DNA from: JBDREC01 sp043820105 [NCBI: Pseudomonadota bacterium]
GTDB lineage: Bacteria > Bdellovibrionota_F > JAHFAK01
Assembly: GCA_043820105.1 (NCBI GenBank)
Contig: JBDREC010000042.1
Location: 1-54,499 of the forward strand
DNA: 54,499 nucleotides
Direction: 5' to 3'
Part shown: positions 53,204 to 54,499 of the stretch, in pieces
Layout: each line of letters begins with the position of its first letter
Numbering within the stretch: position 1 is the stretch's first letter
The notes under the pieces: generated by a model
The model's database searches: none
Told to the model about the DNA's origin: nothing
Seen by the model: the letters and a program-made list of their open reading frames with translations, nothing else
Position numbers and translations under genes: made by a program

Positions 53204-54169
53204 TTAATCAAGTGTCTGATATTCACTGCTGTACTGGCCTCTCTTGTCGCAACTATTAGATAAGCAGCCTGTTGAATATGAATAGCTTTGATAGATCATA
53301 TTATCTCCAAAAAACCACTGTTCAATCATAAAATAAATATTAATATAAACTCCGTCATCTGTTACATCTTGTGTAAAATTGACGGTGCAATAAGAGCTCC
53401 AACAATTAAAAGGATTTGTACTGTTTGAAAGTTGTACTGTTACTTCTTCTGAGGTGTTTGGAAATTGGCTGGAAGACAAAGTTCCTGTGAGAAAAATACC
53501 ACCAAAGCCATCATCGTCATCGTCAGTTACAACTAATGTGGCATTCCAGTTATCGCAAGACGGGCCGTATCCTGCACATGAACCTGCGTCCGGAGATTCA
53601 GTGCAGCTTTCATAACCAAAATTGTCTGAAGCATAAAAAGTTATCTCATGTGTGCCAATGAATGATAATTTTGAAAAAGATTTTTCAGTTGAGGATGATT
53701 TATAATATTGTCCATCATAAGTGGCAGTTGCACTTCCGCTTCCCAAATCACATGAATATGTAAATGTAAATTCATCTTGTGTCAAGGTTCCTGAATATGT
53801 AAAAGTACCTAACTCATCCCCTATTTCAACGCTACCTTCAACTGCTGCAGTGGCAGATGATTTTTCAAAGCTTGTTACACCATTTTCTTTCAAATAATAA
53901 TCACTTGAAAAATTAAAATTATCAGGTGGAATTGGTGCAATTTTCACTCCACCATTTATCGTGTCATCATCTATTTCATCGAAGCTGAAACTTATCATAA
54001 CTTGAGATCCATCATCTAGGGTGATGGGTTCAGAGTGAAATATTCCAGAGATTAGGTTGCTAGAATCTGATGAATTATCTCCATCAAGAAAGCATCCTGA
54101 TAATATTAACAAAAAGAATGGAACATAAATAAAATTTAAAAAACACGATTTTAATATTTTCTTTTTCAC
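53204..54169 (-). CDS. Secreted lipoprotein of unknown function
   Basis: The 321-residue product starts at a GTG with GGGGGAATT upstream. It has a lipobox LSGC (cysteine about residue 26) and a Ser/Asp-rich spacer, then a beta-rich domain with several cysteines (CTESPDAGSC, YGPSCDNW, CWSSYC, CLSNSC) that may form disulfides, and repeated Gly-Thr-Phe-Thr-type strands. I recognise no family. Its TAA stop at 53204 is followed in the same frame by the transposase remnant, so the 3' end may mark an insertion or deletion junction. Confidence 0.78.
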   Translation of the reverse strand: MKKKILKSCFLNFIYVPFFLLILSGCFLDGDNSSDSSNLISGIFHSEPITLDDGSQVMISFSFDEIDDDTINGGVKIAPIPPDNFNFSSDYYLKENGVTSFEKSSATAAVEGSVEIGDELGTFTYSGTLTQDEFTFTYSCDLGSGSATATYDGQYYKSSSTEKSFSKLSFIGTHEITFYASDNFGYESCTESPDAGSCAGYGPSCDNWNATLVVTDDDDDGFGGIFLTGTLSSSQFPNTSEEVTVQLSNSTNPFNCWSSYCTVNFTQDVTDDGVYINIYFMIEQWFFGDNMIYQSYSYSTGCLSNSCDKRGQYSSEYQTLD

Positions 54170-54499
54170 AATTCCCCCATAACAATATATATGATTTTAA
54201 TTGTAATATTTTGCAATTTGATTTGATAAATATCAATTGAAAATAAAAACTAGTATTCTTAAGAGCTAATTGCTATTAATATATCTTGATTCTTATATTA
54301 TTATGCCTTGTTTTTTTAATATTACCTAAATTAGGCGATTTTATTTTGGCTGCATAACAAATAGGCATAAAAGTTAAAAAAAGATGTTAATCGATGAGAA
54401 TTTTTCATTAGAGCAATAATTATTCAAAAGCCGGCAATCAATTTTTTAAACTTTCCCTGAAAATTTAAAAAAGCGTTAATTTTAGGTGCACCTTTCCTA
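54170..54499. other. 330-bp AT-rich region at the right edge
   Basis: I see no coding frame of useful length, no tRNA and no heptamer array. It contains the presumed promoter of the leftward lipoprotein gene. Confidence 0.5.

Overview
The window is AT-rich DNA from a Gram-negative (diderm) bacterium. Evidence for an outer membrane is a PilQ secretin, several lipobox lipoproteins, prolipoprotein diacylglyceryl transferase and two short beta-barrel-type proteins ending in phenylalanine. Protein families such as DUF4416, the SgmX-like TPR protein, PilZ proteins and a cobalamin-dependent methionine synthase without a reactivation domain point to a deltaproteobacterial-grade or neighbouring uncultured lineage. 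The phylum cannot be fixed from the sequence alone. Genes lie on both strands in short operons, with little beyond housekeeping up to about 48.7 kb.

Layout. 1-2.8 kb: a truncated AAA-ATPase/DUF4143 gene and a coiled-coil lipoprotein. 2.9-4.5 kb: divergent complex I subunits NuoH and NuoI. 4.7-7.9 kb: ileS. 8.1-12.0 kb: a PilZ protein, pyrE, a hypothetical gene and a large acidic lipoprotein. 12.1-16.3 kb: a shortened NuoG-like protein, a small membrane protein and metH. 16.4-19.2 kb: ftsE-ftsX-envC (divisome control of peptidoglycan hydrolysis). 19.3-23.8 kb: ribA, mreB, a YD-repeat protein and lgt.

23.8-36.4 kb is a type IVa pilus region read leftwards. It runs HTH regulator, pilM, pilN, pilO, pilP, pilQ, two Ig-like lipoproteins and two TPR proteins, preceded by two minor prepilins and a receiver-PilZ protein. 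The pilus extension ATPase pilB stands apart at 45.9 kb. 36.7-48.7 kb holds an AGCS transporter, rhomboid protease, tRNA-Val, nadC, tldE/tldD, uppP, an SH3/barrel protein, an isochorismatase-like hydrolase, pilB, a small barrel protein and DUF4416. Pilus assembly, c-di-GMP sensing (two PilZ proteins) and cell-envelope growth (MreB, FtsEX-EnvC, UppP, Lgt) are the coherent themes.

From tRNA-Ser (48.84 kb) to the right edge the content becomes accessory. It contains a SEC-C protein, a retropepsin-like/DUF5678-like pair, a 36-bp duplicate of the tRNA-Ser 3' half carrying a 59-bp insertion, a GSU2403-type nucleotidyltransferase, a frameshifted receiver gene, an IS91-type transposase remnant and a lipoprotein.

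The most striking feature of the window is a network of 7-bp tandem repeats with several different unit sequences (ACTTACC, ATTCGGT/ATTCAGT, ATTCAAG, TTGATTA, AAGCTGT, GTTGTAA and others) in about fifteen intergenic spacers. They supply stop codons, sit in translation start regions, lie inside the pil operon and form a 20-bp hairpin. Two loci 41 kb apart share the same sharply defined 26-bp end in opposite orientation. A second dispersed element is a GC-rich hairpin (19-nt core) present three times.
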